Source: Terriglobia bacterium (lineage in GTDB: Bacteria > Acidobacteriota > Terriglobia > Bryobacterales > Bryobacteraceae). Taken from it: a stretch of DNA of 64,000 nucleotides. The stretch spans positions 1-64,000 of the forward strand of contig JAIQFE010000010.1 in the NCBI GenBank assembly GCA_020073445.1, read 5' to 3'. The position numbers and the translations under genes were made by a program. Positions 1 to 7,989 of this stretch are shown here, in pieces (the first letter of the stretch is position 1; each line of letters opens with the position of its first letter). The notes under the pieces are model-generated. The model was not told where the DNA came from, ran no database searches, and saw only the letters and a program-made list of their open reading frames with translations.

Positions 1-14
1 CCCTTGAGGCTCGG

Positions 15-191
15 ATGACCCACGCACAACTTGGTGTCTGGATCCTCGCTTATTTAACCTGTCCAGTTACACTTGCCGTATGTTATTTCCGATTCCATTT
101 CTATCAGGCTTTTCTCGCCAACGCAGCTACGTATGCAATCGTCGGTTTGATCGTAGAAACACTACGTCGAAACTTCAGGCCTGCAAAATAG
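15..191 (+). CDS. Small two-helix membrane protein, possibly the 3' end of a longer gene
   Basis: This is a 58-codon reading frame from an ATG at 15 to a TAG at 189-191. It encodes two hydrophobic stretches, roughly residues 8-24 and 32-48, joined by a short aromatic and basic loop, and it ends in a basic tail (LRRNFRPAK). That pattern fits a small inner-membrane hairpin protein. The frame is still open upstream to the window edge, so the ATG may be internal and the gene may begin outside the window. No family was recognised. It converges on rarA, with 14 bp between the two stops. Confidence 0.4.
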   Translation: MTHAQLGVWILAYLTCPVTLAVCYFRFHFYQAFLANAATYAIVGLIVETLRRNFRPAK

Positions 192-205
192 TTTCAAACG
201 GCCCA

Positions 206-1576
206 CTAGTGATTCGGCATTCGCTTTGATGCCGGCTGCTTCAGGCGTTTGATTTCTTCCAGGCGCTCGCGAATCCGCTTTTCAATCCCTTCGTTGGTCG
301 GGTGGTAATACACGCGGTCGCGCAGGCTGTCGGGCAGGCATTGCATGTCGGCGACTTTGTTTTCGCTGTCGTGGGCGTATTGATAGTCCTTGCCGTAGCC
401 GAGGCCTTTCATCAGGCCGGTGGGAGCATTGCGCAGGTGCAGCGGGACGGGTTCGGCGGCGGTCTGCTCCACGTCTTGCTGAACCGCGCCGTACGCGGTA
501 TAAAGCGCGTTCGATTTTGGCGCTACCGAAAGATAGACGACGGCTTGTGCCAGGGCGAGATTGCCTTCGGGCATACCGATGAAATCGACGGCGTCGCGAG
601 CGGCCATGCACAACGCGAGTGCGCTCGGTTCGGCGAGGCCGATGTCTTCAACGGCCATGCGCACCACGCGGCGGGCGATGTACAGCGGATCTTCTCCCGC
701 TTCGAGCATGCGAGCGAGCCAGTAGAGGGCAGCGTCGGGATCGCTGTTGCGCACGGACTTGTGCAGCGCGGAGATGATGTTGTAATGCTCTTCGCCGCCT
801 TTGTCGTAGAGCAAGACCCGCTTCTGGACAGCCTCCTGGATGGTTTGCTCGGTGATCGTTGTGGCTTCAGACGGAGACGCGGCAAGCCGCGTCTCTACAG
901 AGAGGGAGGCGGCTACTTCCAAAACGTTGTAGGCGCTGCGGGCGTCTCCGCTCGAATAGGCGGCAATTTTGCGCAATGCTTCTTCGCTGGCTTCGAGATG
1001 CAACTGGCCGAGACCGCGCTCGCTATCGCTGAGCGCGCGTTGCAGAAGGACGACAATCTCATCTTCGGTCAGCGGCTTGAGCACATAGACGCGGCAGCGC
1101 GAAAGGAGTGCGCCATTGATTTCGAAGGACGGATTTTCAGTGGTGGCGCCGATCAGGCGAATGCTGCCTTTCTCGACGTGCGGAAGGAAGGCGTCCTGCT
1201 GCGCTTTGTTGAAGCGGTGAATTTCGTCGACGAAGACGATGGTGCGGGTGCCGTACTGGCGAGCGCGATCGGCATCGCTCATGACTTGCTTGATTTCCTT
1301 GATGCCGGCAAGCACGGCGGAAAACTCGATGAAGTCGGCCTTGGTGATGCGGGCAATAATCTTGGCGAGGGTCGTCTTACCCGTGCCCGGAGGTCCCCAG
1401 AAAATCATCGATGTCGGGTCATCGCGTTCGATCTGCACGCGCAGCGGCTTGCCCGGCCCGACCAGGTGTTCCTGCCCGACAAATTCGTCGAGCGTTCGCG
1501 GACGCATGCGGTCAGCGAGCGGGCGCGCGCCTTGGGGCGTGGAATCTTCTGGCGGGATGGCTTGAAACAAGCTCAC
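206..1576 (-). CDS. rarA: Replication-associated recombination protein A (RarA/MgsA AAA+ ATPase)
   Basis: RarA is a clamp-loader-like AAA+ ATPase that acts at stalled replication forks with SSB. The sequence shows Walker A (GPPGTGKTT), Walker B (FVDEIHRF), sensor 1 (GATTENPSF), an SRC arginine-finger region and the C-terminal MgsA tetramerisation segment ending in [12 protein letters not shown] at 1576 is chosen as start because it gives the family-typical beginning [10 protein letters not shown] and lies 22 bp after the upstream trmH-like gene; the frame extends further back to 1645 but would then overlap that gene. The protein is about 456 residues, normal for the family. A REP-like palindrome (874-898) is read in frame and adds the stretch [10 protein letters not shown] in the region between the ATPase and C-terminal domains. 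It is probably co-transcribed with the methyltransferase upstream. Confidence 0.92.
   Translation of the reverse strand: MSLFQAIPPEDSTPQGARPLADRMRPRTLDEFVGQEHLVGPGKPLRVQIERDDPTSMIFWGPPGTGKTTLAKIIARITKADFIEFSAVLAGIKEIKQVMSDADRARQYGTRTIVFVDEIHRFNKAQQDAFLPHVEKGSIRLIGATTENPSFEINGALLSRCRVYVLKPLTEDEIVVLLQRALSDSERGLGQLHLEASEEALRKIAAYSSGDARSAYNVLEVAASLSVETRLAASPSEATTITEQTIQEAVQKRVLLYDKGGEEHYNIISALHKSVRNSDPDAALYWLARMLEAGEDPLYIARRVVRMAVEDIGLAEPSALALCMAARDAVDFIGMPEGNLALAQAVVYLSVAPKSNALYTAYGAVQQDVEQTAAEPVPLHLRNAPTGLMKGLGYGKDYQYAHDSENKVADMQCLPDSLRDRVYYHPTNEGIEKRIRERLEEIKRLKQPASKRMPNH
874..898. repeat. REP-like palindrome inside rarA
   Basis: GAGACGCGGC (874-883) and GCCGCGTCTC (886-895) form a perfect 10-bp inverted repeat, followed by TAC. 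The same palindrome occurs in intergenic copies at about 3957-4017, 9456-9516, 10933-10993 and 11676-11700. Here it lies inside the rarA coding frame without breaking it. Confidence 0.85.
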
Positions 1577-1579
1577 AAA

Positions 1580-1610
1580 AGTTCTCAGTTCCCAGTTCTC
1601 AGTTCTCAGT
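1580..1610. repeat. Heptamer repeat tract (AGTTCTC units)
   Basis: Four tandem, slightly varied 7-bp units of the type AGTTCTC span the junction between the trmH-like stop and the rarA start. The same unit recurs as a hairpin at 12595-12647. Confidence 0.7.
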
Positions 1611-2447
1611 AAAGTGTATCTCTCTTGCAATCTCATACAGCACAATGCTGGCGGCCACTCCGGCGTTGAGCGACTCTACCTTGGCGGTTTGTGGAATCAC
1701 GATGGTCTCATCCATCTGATGCATGATCTCGTGGGGCAGGCCAGCGCCTTCGTTGCCGATGAAGATCGCGAGCGGCAGAGTCCATGAGACCTGCGGCAGC
1801 GGAGTTCCCTGGTGCGACGAAGTTGCCAGCAGGCGAACGCCGCGCGCGCGCAGAAGCGGAACGAGTTCCGCGGAAGGGATGCGCACCAAGGGCAAGCGGA
1901 AGATCGAACCTGCCGAACCGCGCAGAACCTTCGCGTTGTAGGGACTGACCGTTCCCTCAGTCAGAAAAATTCCGGCCGCGCCGAAGGCTTCGGCGGAGCG
2001 CAGGATCGTACCCAGGTTGCCGGGATCCTGCAGGCCAGCGGCTACGACCAGCGGCCCGTTGTTCGATCGGTCGAGCAATTGTTCGGGAGAAAAAACCGGC
2101 AACTTGAGCAGGGCCGCCACGCCCTGAGGCGCCTCGCTGGGCACGATCGAATTGAAAAGTGCATTCGGCAAAACGACCGTTTCAGTCCGAGCATTGATTT
2201 GGGGTAGAAGTTTTTCGGCGAGCGGGCGGGCCGATTCGCTGAAGAAAACGCTCTGCAAGTGCTGGCCACTGCGCAATGCTTCCTCGATCAGTTTGACGCC
2301 TTCGATGGCGCACTCACCCTGAGGAGTCAATTCGGCGCGGCGGAATGCCAGTCGCAATTCCTTCAATCTCTGGTTGTGGCGGCCAGTGACGAGGCGCAGA
2401 CGGTCCGCTTGATTGCGGGGTCGCGCGGCCTTCGCGTCCTGCTTCAT
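1599..2447 (-). CDS. TrmH/SpoU family RNA 2'-O-methyltransferase
   Basis: SPOUT-class enzymes of this type transfer methyl from SAM to a ribose 2'-OH in rRNA or tRNA. The N-terminal part (ITS/L7Ae-like substrate-binding domain) contains HNQRLKELRLAF and EGVKLIEEAL. The C-terminal knot domain shows the usual motifs: motif 1 QDPGNLGTILRSAEAFG, motif 2 IFIGNEGAGLP and motif 3 VESLNAGVAASIVLYE. Starting at MKQDAK (2447) gives 282 residues, normal for the family; longer starts at 2480 or 2603 are open but add an untypical leader, and 2603 would run into divergent tsaC. It most resembles the RlmB/TsnR-like group, but the exact target nucleotide cannot be told from sequence alone. It is followed by rarA after 22 bp. 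Confidence 0.88.
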   Translation of the reverse strand: MKQDAKAARPRNQADRLRLVTGRHNQRLKELRLAFRRAELTPQGECAIEGVKLIEEALRSGQHLQSVFFSESARPLAEKLLPQINARTETVVLPNALFNSIVPSEAPQGVAALLKLPVFSPEQLLDRSNNGPLVVAAGLQDPGNLGTILRSAEAFGAAGIFLTEGTVSPYNAKVLRGSAGSIFRLPLVRIPSAELVPLLRARGVRLLATSSHQGTPLPQVSWTLPLAIFIGNEGAGLPHEIMHQMDETIVIPQTAKVESLNAGVAASIVLYEIAREIHFTEN

Positions 2448-2531
2448 GGGTTGGTTCCAGGAACAGGATGTATGGTACATTTCATTGTTTAAGCCGACAA
2501 CGTTTAAGCCGACCATCAGGAAGGGATCATA

Positions 2532-3170
2532 GTGCGCGCGGAAATCCTTAAAATTCATGCCGTAACGCCCGAAGCTTCGCTGATCAAGTACGCCGCCGAG
2601 CAAATTCAGGCTGGGCAGGTGCTGGGCATGCCGACCGACACGTTTTATGGATTGGCGGCCGACCCTTTCAACCTGCGCGCGGTGGAGCGCGTTTATGAGA
2701 TCAAATCACGTCTACGGCACAAGCCGCTGTCACTGTTGATCGAGAACGTGGACCAAGCGGAAGAATTTGCGCGTCCGCTACCGGATGATTTCCAGTTGCT
2801 GGCGCGCCGTTTCTGGCCGGGGCCTTTGACCATGATTGTGCCGGCAGCATCGCATCTGCCGCTGAAAGTCACTGCCAATACAGGGAATGTAGCGCTGCGT
2901 GTGCCGGCGGCCGAAATCCCGCTGGCGGTGGTGCGGGCGGCGAAGATTCCGATTACGGCGACGTCCGCCAACCTGAGTGGCGCCGCGGAATGCACTACCG
3001 CGGAGCAGGTGCGGGACCAGTTGCAAGACCGCATCTCGATGATCGTCGATGGCGGAAAGTCTCCGCGGACCATGTCATCGACCATCGTGCACTTCCGGGA
3101 AGATGGAACGTGGCAGATTCTGCGCGAAGGCGCGATTCCCGCCAAAGATATTGTCGAAGCCTTGTCTTGA
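2532..3170 (+). CDS. tsaC: L-threonylcarbamoyladenylate synthase (TsaC/YrdC/Sua5 family)
   Basis: This enzyme makes threonylcarbamoyl-AMP from threonine, bicarbonate and ATP, the first step of the tRNA t6A37 modification. The 212-residue protein carries family signatures: MPTDTFYGLAADPFN near residue 35, the KSRLRHKPLSLLI segment, RRFWPGPLTMI, and the PITATSANLSG motif. The start is a GTG at 2532 preceded by a good ribosome-binding site (AGGAAGG at 2517-2523). The protein is the single-domain YrdC form without the C-terminal Sua5 domain. It is divergent from the trmH-like gene, and both genes serve RNA modification, although no shared regulation is visible. Confidence 0.93.
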   Translation: MRAEILKIHAVTPEASLIKYAAEQIQAGQVLGMPTDTFYGLAADPFNLRAVERVYEIKSRLRHKPLSLLIENVDQAEEFARPLPDDFQLLARRFWPGPLTMIVPAASHLPLKVTANTGNVALRVPAAEIPLAVVRAAKIPITATSANLSGAAECTTAEQVRDQLQDRISMIVDGGKSPRTMSSTIVHFREDGTWQILREGAIPAKDIVEALS

Positions 3171-3175
3171 GAGTC

Positions 3176-3251
3176 AGGTTTCAAGGTTTCAGAGTTTCAA
3201 GGTTTCAAAGAGTCTCAGCCGGGACGTTGATCGAACATTGAAACTTTGAAG
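3176..3251. repeat. Short tandem and inverted GTTTCAA repeats
   Basis: Units of the type GGTTTCAA are repeated four times between 3176 and 3210, with an inverted TTGAAACTTTGAAG at 3238-3251. The two parts could pair in RNA. The tract fills most of the spacer between tsaC and the YdcF-type gene and resembles the other short-period spacers in this window in organisation, though not in sequence. Confidence 0.55.
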
Positions 3252-3259
3252 TCTGATCT

Positions 3260-3889
3260 ATGGTCGAAGATCACAATCCATCTCCTCCCCAAAAACCTTT
3301 CTGGATGCATCCCTGGCCGTTGTTATTGATGGCGGTGGTGGGAGCGCTGTTGCTGTTTTTCGGTATTACCGGGTCGCGAATCGCGCGTGCCGCCGCCGCA
3401 GTACCCACAAGGAAAGCGGATGTGATCGTTATCTTCGGAGCGGCTGAGTATGCGGGACGCCCTTCGCCGGTGTACCGCGCGAGACTGGATCACGGGTACG
3501 AATTGTTTCAGAAGGGACTGGCGCCGGTGGTGATCACGACCGGCGGATCGGGACAGGATCCGGATTTCAGCGAGGGCGGAGTTGGCAGAAGTTATCTCTT
3601 GCGGCGCGGTGTCCCGGAGCAAGCTCTGATCGAGGAAACACAAGGCTCCGATACAGCGCAGTCCGCGGCGCGCGTCGCCAACATTATGCGCGCAAACGGC
3701 ATGCACAGGTGCATTGCTGTGAGCGATGCGTATCACGTATTCCGCATTCGCGCCCTCCTAGAGCACGAAGGGGTGCAGGTGGAGTTGGCACCCCGGCCAG
3801 AGTCGCGTCCGCACCCACGGTGGGAGCGGTTTGAAGCCGTGATGCGCGAGGCGGCAAGTTACCTGGTCTGGAAAGCGGGGATGACATAG
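3260..3889 (+). CDS. YdcF/DUF218 family membrane-anchored protein
   Basis: The 209-residue protein has one N-terminal transmembrane segment (about residues 20-40) and then a DUF218 domain. Hallmarks of that family are ADVIVIFGAAEY near residue 53, the YRARLDHGYELF helix, VITTGGSG, the serine/threonine-rich GSDTAQSAARV segment and VSDAYHVFRIRALLEHEG. DUF218 proteins are linked to envelope processes: SanA and ElyC, for example, affect peptidoglycan or enterobacterial common antigen. The family is proposed to bind nucleotides or sugars, but the reaction is unknown. The anchor predicts a periplasmic domain. It has its own spacer on each side, so it is probably expressed alone. Confidence 0.85.
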   Translation: MVEDHNPSPPQKPFWMHPWPLLLMAVVGALLLFFGITGSRIARAAAAVPTRKADVIVIFGAAEYAGRPSPVYRARLDHGYELFQKGLAPVVITTGGSGQDPDFSEGGVGRSYLLRRGVPEQALIEETQGSDTAQSAARVANIMRANGMHRCIAVSDAYHVFRIRALLEHEGVQVELAPRPESRPHPRWERFEAVMREAASYLVWKAGMT

Positions 3890-3956
3890 GAGGCGCTGCC
3901 AGCTATGGGCTCCAAGCTTTGCGGGCAGGTTCTCTCTGACGGCGGCAAACCGTAGT

Positions 3957-4017
3957 GTAGAGACGCGGCTTGCCGCGTCTTCTCCAGCGGCTGAGACGAG
4001 GCAAGCCGCGTCTCTAC
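3957..4017. repeat. REP-like doublet between convergent genes
   Basis: One palindromic half (3957-3980, GTAGAGACGCGGC followed by TTGCCGCGTCT) and a second in opposite orientation (3993-4017, ending GCGTCTCTAC) form a REPIN-like doublet between the convergent YdcF-type and DinB-like genes. The inner arm of the second copy has one change (GAGACGAGGC). Confidence 0.85.
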
Positions 4018-4053
4018 GGAAGAATCGGATTGCTCGCGGCTCGAAGCCGGCTT

Positions 4054-4578
4054 CTACCACCCCATCTTTTCTCGCAATCCCGTGACGTGGGCCACGTGAT
4101 GGCGTCCGTGCCAAGAGTACAGCGCCAGAGTTTTCTCGAGCGACATCGGGCCGAGGTCAGGATGGCGGAAGGTACGTTGCCATTCTGTGTCGGTGAACTC
4201 GCGGAGCATCAACATCCAGCGCTGGTGCAGGGAATCGAGCAAGGCCAGCGACACTTCGATGGGGGCGTGTTTGGCCTCGGGCAACTCCGCCCACAGATTT
4301 TCCATGTATGGCTTGATGGTGGGCTCCTCTTCGGTGAGCGCCAGCTTGAAACGAATGTAGGAGTTCATATGGCTGTCGGCAACGTGGTGAGCCACCTGGC
4401 GCGGCGTCCAACCGCCATCGCGGTATGGCGTGTCCAGTTGCTGGTCCGAAAGTCCAAGGAGCGCGGCGCGCAAACGGGTGGGAGTCTGCTCGATGTCGGT
4501 CAGGTACTGCTGTTTCTGTTCTGCGGTGAGCGGGCCGGTGTAGGAAAATTTTCCTATCGGGTAACGCGGGTCAGACAT
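4054..4578 (-). CDS. DinB/YfiT-like metal-dependent protein (BstA-like)
   Basis: This 174-residue four-helix protein matches the DinB superfamily, closest in my judgement to YfiT/BstA proteins described as putative metal-dependent hydrolases or bacillithiol S-transferases. Possible metal ligands are histidines in QVAHHVADSHMN (about residue 64) and in YSWHGRHHVAHV near the C-terminus, the family's usual His triad. The segment YRDGGWTPRQVAHH is characteristic. The thiol used in this organism is not known, so transferase activity is only an inference. The gene is transcribed away from the REP-like doublet, in the same direction as the cyclase-like gene upstream and 59 bp after it. Confidence 0.8.
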   Translation of the reverse strand: MSDPRYPIGKFSYTGPLTAEQKQQYLTDIEQTPTRLRAALLGLSDQQLDTPYRDGGWTPRQVAHHVADSHMNSYIRFKLALTEEEPTIKPYMENLWAELPEAKHAPIEVSLALLDSLHQRWMLMLREFTDTEWQRTFRHPDLGPMSLEKTLALYSWHGRHHVAHVTGLREKMGW

Positions 4579-4637
4579 GAAGTTTCCTCCGAAAAAGTAG
4601 ATGACTTCGGAGCGAAATGTGGTGCAGAAAATAAGGA

Positions 4638-5321
4638 CTAACGAACCATGGCGAGAATGCGAACCGGAGCCTCGCCAGGCTTCCTATTTTTCGCCGGGGC
4701 GACGATGACGAGCGAACCGGTCGCGGGCAGGGAAGTGAAGCGTGCGGCTCCTTCCACTACATAGGCGCCGCGCAGGGCAAGTTGCCGCGCCAGCGTGCGG
4801 TCGGAAGTAAAGTCCACGGGCGTCTCGACGGCAAAGCCGATGGTGTAACGAGCATCGATGAGGAATTGTGCCGCGCCGCGGGTGATGGGAAACGGCGTGG
4901 CTGACATACCACTCATTGACAGGTTGTCTGTCGACGGATTGGTCGTCGCGCCGGTCCGGCGGATGGCAACGACAGCTCCTTGCGGGATCATGCCGTTGTG
5001 CGATTCCCATGCGGCGATATCGTCGAGCGAAATCTGGTGACCTTCATTCGCGGCCTTCAAGTCCATCACAATCAGCGGAGCCACGAGACGTTCCGCCGGA
5101 ATCTGGCCAGCCGCCCAAGTTCCGGGAATGAGTGCATCGGGAGCAATGATATGCGTTCTCGATTCCCTGGCTATGGCTCGCGGTGACGCCGCGTTATCTC
5201 CATCAGTTAAGTCCACGACGTGCGAATAGTGGTCCTGCTGCGTGGAGCCGGGCCGGCGGTCAGCGAACAGTAGAATGGCGAGTACGAGAGCGTAGGCGAT
5301 GATGAAACTGCGAATCCGCAT
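4638..5321 (-). CDS. Exported cyclase-family (kynurenine formamidase-like) protein with a degenerate metal site
   Basis: The 227-residue protein starts with a signal peptide or anchor (residues 5-20). The rest follows the cyclase/KynB fold pattern: VVDLTDG at the start, a THIIAP strand, the QIPAERLVAPLIVMDL segment, SLDDIAAWESHNG, GAVVAIRRTGA, and a late RGAYVVEGAARF. Active members carry a HxGTHxDxPxH metal motif. Here the matching stretch is ESRTHIIAPDA, so only one of the usual ligands is present. I therefore infer that it is not a normal metal-dependent amidohydrolase, although the fold assignment is fairly secure. It is divergent from mrdA across a 347-bp spacer. Confidence 0.65.
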   Translation of the reverse strand: MRIRSFIIAYALVLAILLFADRRPGSTQQDHYSHVVDLTDGDNAASPRAIARESRTHIIAPDALIPGTWAAGQIPAERLVAPLIVMDLKAANEGHQISLDDIAAWESHNGMIPQGAVVAIRRTGATTNPSTDNLSMSGMSATPFPITRGAAQFLIDARYTIGFAVETPVDFTSDRTLARQLALRGAYVVEGAARFTSLPATGSLVIVAPAKNRKPGEAPVRILAMVR

Positions 5322-5668
5322 AGAATTCCTGGTCGAAAATCAGTAAGACGGCAAGTCCTGCTGTTATTGTTGCCTTAAGGGGTGACAAGTTCAATCCCCG
5401 GTCGGACATGGCCCCCAGATTCGCTCCAACTGCTTGAGACGACGGTCCCCGTTTACTAGTCGTCGCGTCCCCGTCCGGCCTTTCCACTCGCTTTGTTCGA
5501 CTAGCAAACTTTCGTTTTCGGTTCAGTATTTCAGGCAGGATGGGCGCGGGGTTAGAATAGATTCAACTTCCCAGTAGCTTTCCAGGCCCATCGCCATCGC
5601 CGATTTCGGTTCCGGCTGAGCCGCTCGGGCTTGGGTTGCGAACGCTGGATTGCAGGAATTGAGGATTG
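5322..5668. other. Intergenic spacer upstream of mrdA
   Basis: No convincing gene is present between the cyclase-like gene and mrdA. A TAGAAT hexamer at 5553-5558 is a possible -10 for mrdA but has a poor -35. The ribosome-binding site GAGG at 5661-5664 precedes the mrdA ATG. Confidence 0.4.
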
Positions 5669-7630
5669 ATGTTCGGCCGCGAAGAAAAAGTTTCCGCGCT
5701 CCGGCTCACCGCCGTGCAGTACATCGTACTGTTCATATTCCTGGTGCTGGCATATGGGCTGTGGAAGCTGCAGGTAATGCAAAGCGGCAAGTACGCGCAA
5801 CTGGCGGAGCAGAACCGGGTTCGCAATGTGCCGATCCTGGCGCCGCGCGGCAAAATCCTGGATCGCGAAGGCCGCATCATTGTCGATAACTACCCTTCGT
5901 TTTCCGCACTCCTGCTGCGCGATTCTTCCCGCGATCTTAACGCGGACGCTGACACCATCGCCAAGGGGCTGCACCTGAATCCCGAAGAAGTGCGGCTGCG
6001 CATCAAGCGTTTTTCGTCGATGCCGCAGTACCAGCCGATTTTTCTGAAGGAAGATATCACTCCCGACGAACTGGCTTTTATCGAGGCGCACAAGAACGAG
6101 CTTCCGGAACTGGAAACCATCATGGCGCATAGACGCCTGTATCCGCGCAACGGTTTCATGGCGCACCTGATCGGCTACGTGGGCGAAGTGACCGAGGACA
6201 TGCTCAACCAGCCGCAATTCGAACTCTATACTCCCGGCGATGTGGTCGGAGTGAGCGGAGTCGAGAAGCAGTACAACACCCTCCTGATGGGCAAGAATGG
6301 ATTTCGGCGCGCAATCGTCAATAGCCGTGGGCGTGAAGTGAGCCGGCTGGATGAGACTCCGGCTGAGCCGGGCAAGCAGTTGAAGCTGACCGTGGACCTG
6401 GATTTGCAGATCGCGGCGGAGCAAGCCATTGAAGGTAAGAACGGCGCGATCGTGGCCATGGATCCGCACACTGGCGAAGTCCTGGCCATGGTGAGCCGGC
6501 CGACTTTTGATCCCAACGATTTCGCAGTGAAGATCTCCCGCGACGAGTGGAACAAACTCGTCACCGATCCCGACAAGCCGCTGCTGAATAAAGCGATTCA
6601 GGCGCAGCTCGCGCCTGGCTCCACGTTCAAGGTCATTATGGCGACTGCGGGATGGCAGGAAGGAATTGCCCAGACCCTCCACGTAAATTGCGGTGGGGGC
6701 GCCACGTTCTATGGCCGGCGTTTTGGATGCTGGGTGAAAAGCGGCCACGGCGGGGTCGATTTACCGAAAGCGATCTATCAGTCCTGCGACGTTTTCTTTT
6801 ACACCCTGGCAGAAAGACTGGGCATTGATCGCATCGCAAAATACGCGACCGCCTTTGGGTTGGGTCAGAAAACCGGCATCGACCTTCCCAATGAAGTGAG
6901 CGGCGTGATGCCATCGGAAGAATGGAAAATCCGCAATTTCAAGCAGAAGTGGTTTGCGGGGGAAACGATCTCGGTTGGTATCGGTCAGGGCGCGGTGGCG
7001 ATCACTCCAGTGCAACTGATGCGCGCCGTTGGGGCCATTTCGATGGATGGGCGCATGGTCGTTCCACACGTGATCAATCCTACAAACTTGCCGTCCGGCT
7101 TTGTTGAGACTACGCACTACACGGAAGTGAAATACATTCCGATTGACCCCACGGGATGGAACACCATCACCGACGCGCTGAGCCGGGTTCTGTTGCCGGG
7201 AGGCACCGCTCCTTCGGCGTACATTCCGGGAATCGACATTGCCGGCAAGACCGGGTCGGCACAGATCGTCTCGCTGGCCATGCGTGCGAAGCATCAGAAC
7301 AACGCCGATTTCGCTCAGAACGGGTGGTTTGTCGGATTCACGCCCCGGCGCAATCCCGACATTATTGTGTGTGTGCTGTTCGAAGGCGGTGAGCATGGCA
7401 GGTTAGCCGCGCGTTTGGCGACCCAGGTGATCAAAGCATACGTTGATAAACAGCGGCGCCAGCCCACCAAGATGGCGGCGGCCTCGGGCAAGGTGGAAGT
7501 GAGCAGCCTGTGGACCGATCCTGCCGGCGCAGACGGCTCGGACAGAGATCATCTGCAGTCGGGGAGTTTCCTGATCGATGTTGCGCGCAAGAAAGCCCCG
7601 CTGGCAGCGGCGGCGCCCGGCCTGCACTGA
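5669..7630 (+). CDS. mrdA: Penicillin-binding protein 2 (elongasome transpeptidase)
   Basis: PBP2 is the class B D,D-transpeptidase that cross-links peptidoglycan during side-wall growth with RodA. The 653-residue protein has one N-terminal membrane helix (residues 17-33), a PBP-dimer/pedestal region with the signature NRVRNVPILAPRG, and a transpeptidase domain. The catalytic motifs are STFK (Ser318), SCD (Ser372) and KTG (527-529). The order and spacing fit MrdA/PBP2 rather than FtsI. The ATG at 5669 is preferred over an in-frame TTG at 5666 because of GAGG just upstream. No mreBCD or rodA lies next to it here, unlike the usual cluster. The last 50 residues, after the KTG domain, are low in complexity and rich in Ala. 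Confidence 0.93.
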   Translation: MFGREEKVSALRLTAVQYIVLFIFLVLAYGLWKLQVMQSGKYAQLAEQNRVRNVPILAPRGKILDREGRIIVDNYPSFSALLLRDSSRDLNADADTIAKGLHLNPEEVRLRIKRFSSMPQYQPIFLKEDITPDELAFIEAHKNELPELETIMAHRRLYPRNGFMAHLIGYVGEVTEDMLNQPQFELYTPGDVVGVSGVEKQYNTLLMGKNGFRRAIVNSRGREVSRLDETPAEPGKQLKLTVDLDLQIAAEQAIEGKNGAIVAMDPHTGEVLAMVSRPTFDPNDFAVKISRDEWNKLVTDPDKPLLNKAIQAQLAPGSTFKVIMATAGWQEGIAQTLHVNCGGGATFYGRRFGCWVKSGHGGVDLPKAIYQSCDVFFYTLAERLGIDRIAKYATAFGLGQKTGIDLPNEVSGVMPSEEWKIRNFKQKWFAGETISVGIGQGAVAITPVQLMRAVGAISMDGRMVVPHVINPTNLPSGFVETTHYTEVKYIPIDPTGWNTITDALSRVLLPGGTAPSAYIPGIDIAGKTGSAQIVSLAMRAKHQNNADFAQNGWFVGFTPRRNPDIIVCVLFEGGEHGRLAARLATQVIKAYVDKQRRQPTKMAAASGKVEVSSLWTDPAGADGSDRDHLQSGSFLIDVARKKAPLAAAAPGLH

Positions 7631-7709
7631 TCTGAGATGCTCCTGCAATCGCAGACGGATGAGCTGTAGCGCTGGCATCTTGTCGGCTGGGGTGTCTCGT
7701 CCTGGGCTC

Positions 7710-7751
7710 GGCGGGCGGGACGCCCGCCGGACAGCCGCCGAGGACGGCGGC
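7710..7751. repeat. Second REP family: GC-rich hairpin pair after mrdA
   Basis: GGCGGGCG (7710-7717) pairs with CGCCCGCC (7721-7728), and GCCGCCG (7734-7740) pairs with CGGCGGC (7745-7751). The two hairpins lie in a 359-bp gene-free spacer after mrdA. There is no T-run, so they are better called repeats than an intrinsic terminator. The motif GGGCG..CGCCC recurs inside the tldE gene at 9852-9870. Confidence 0.7.
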
Positions 7752-7876
7752 GATACGATCACCAAACTCCTGCCAGGAAGTGGCAAGGACCACCCGGTCA
7801 GCGGACTAGCGGTTTACTGAAAAAGTTGAAATTCAAAACCCAGCCCCTAAAGATGCTTTTGGTTTCTAAGGACTTG

Positions 7877-7898
7877 CGGTATCGCTAAAGCGATACCG
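7877..7898. repeat. Perfect palindrome CGGTATCGCT/AGCGATACCG
   Basis: Ten-base arms at 7877-7886 and 7889-7898 are separated by AA. It lies in the spacer between mrdA and tldD, unrelated in sequence to the REP copies. It may be a regulatory site or another interspersed palindrome; there is no T-run for a terminator. Confidence 0.6.
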
Positions 7899-7948
7899 TG
7901 ATACAAAACCGGGGCTTTCAGCAAACTGCTCGTGGATCGCCACTCCTG

Positions 7949-7977
7949 ACAGCTGAGAGCTGAGAGCTGAGAGCTGT
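7949..7977. repeat. Heptamer repeat tract (GAGAGCT units) before tldD
   Basis: Four tandem copies of a GAGAGCT-type heptamer end 13 bp before the tldD start. AGCT is self-complementary, so the tract can fold on itself. The period equals that of the AGTTCTC tracts at 1580 and 12595. Confidence 0.65.
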
Positions 7978-7989
7978 TCGTGTTACGTT

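Noticed and set aside
302-1612. 436-codon open frame on the plus strand
   Set aside because: It is antisense to rarA and arises from GC-rich codon use; no family features.
5552-6748. 398-codon minus-strand frame over mrdA
   Set aside because: Antisense shadow of mrdA; the plus strand has all PBP2 motifs.
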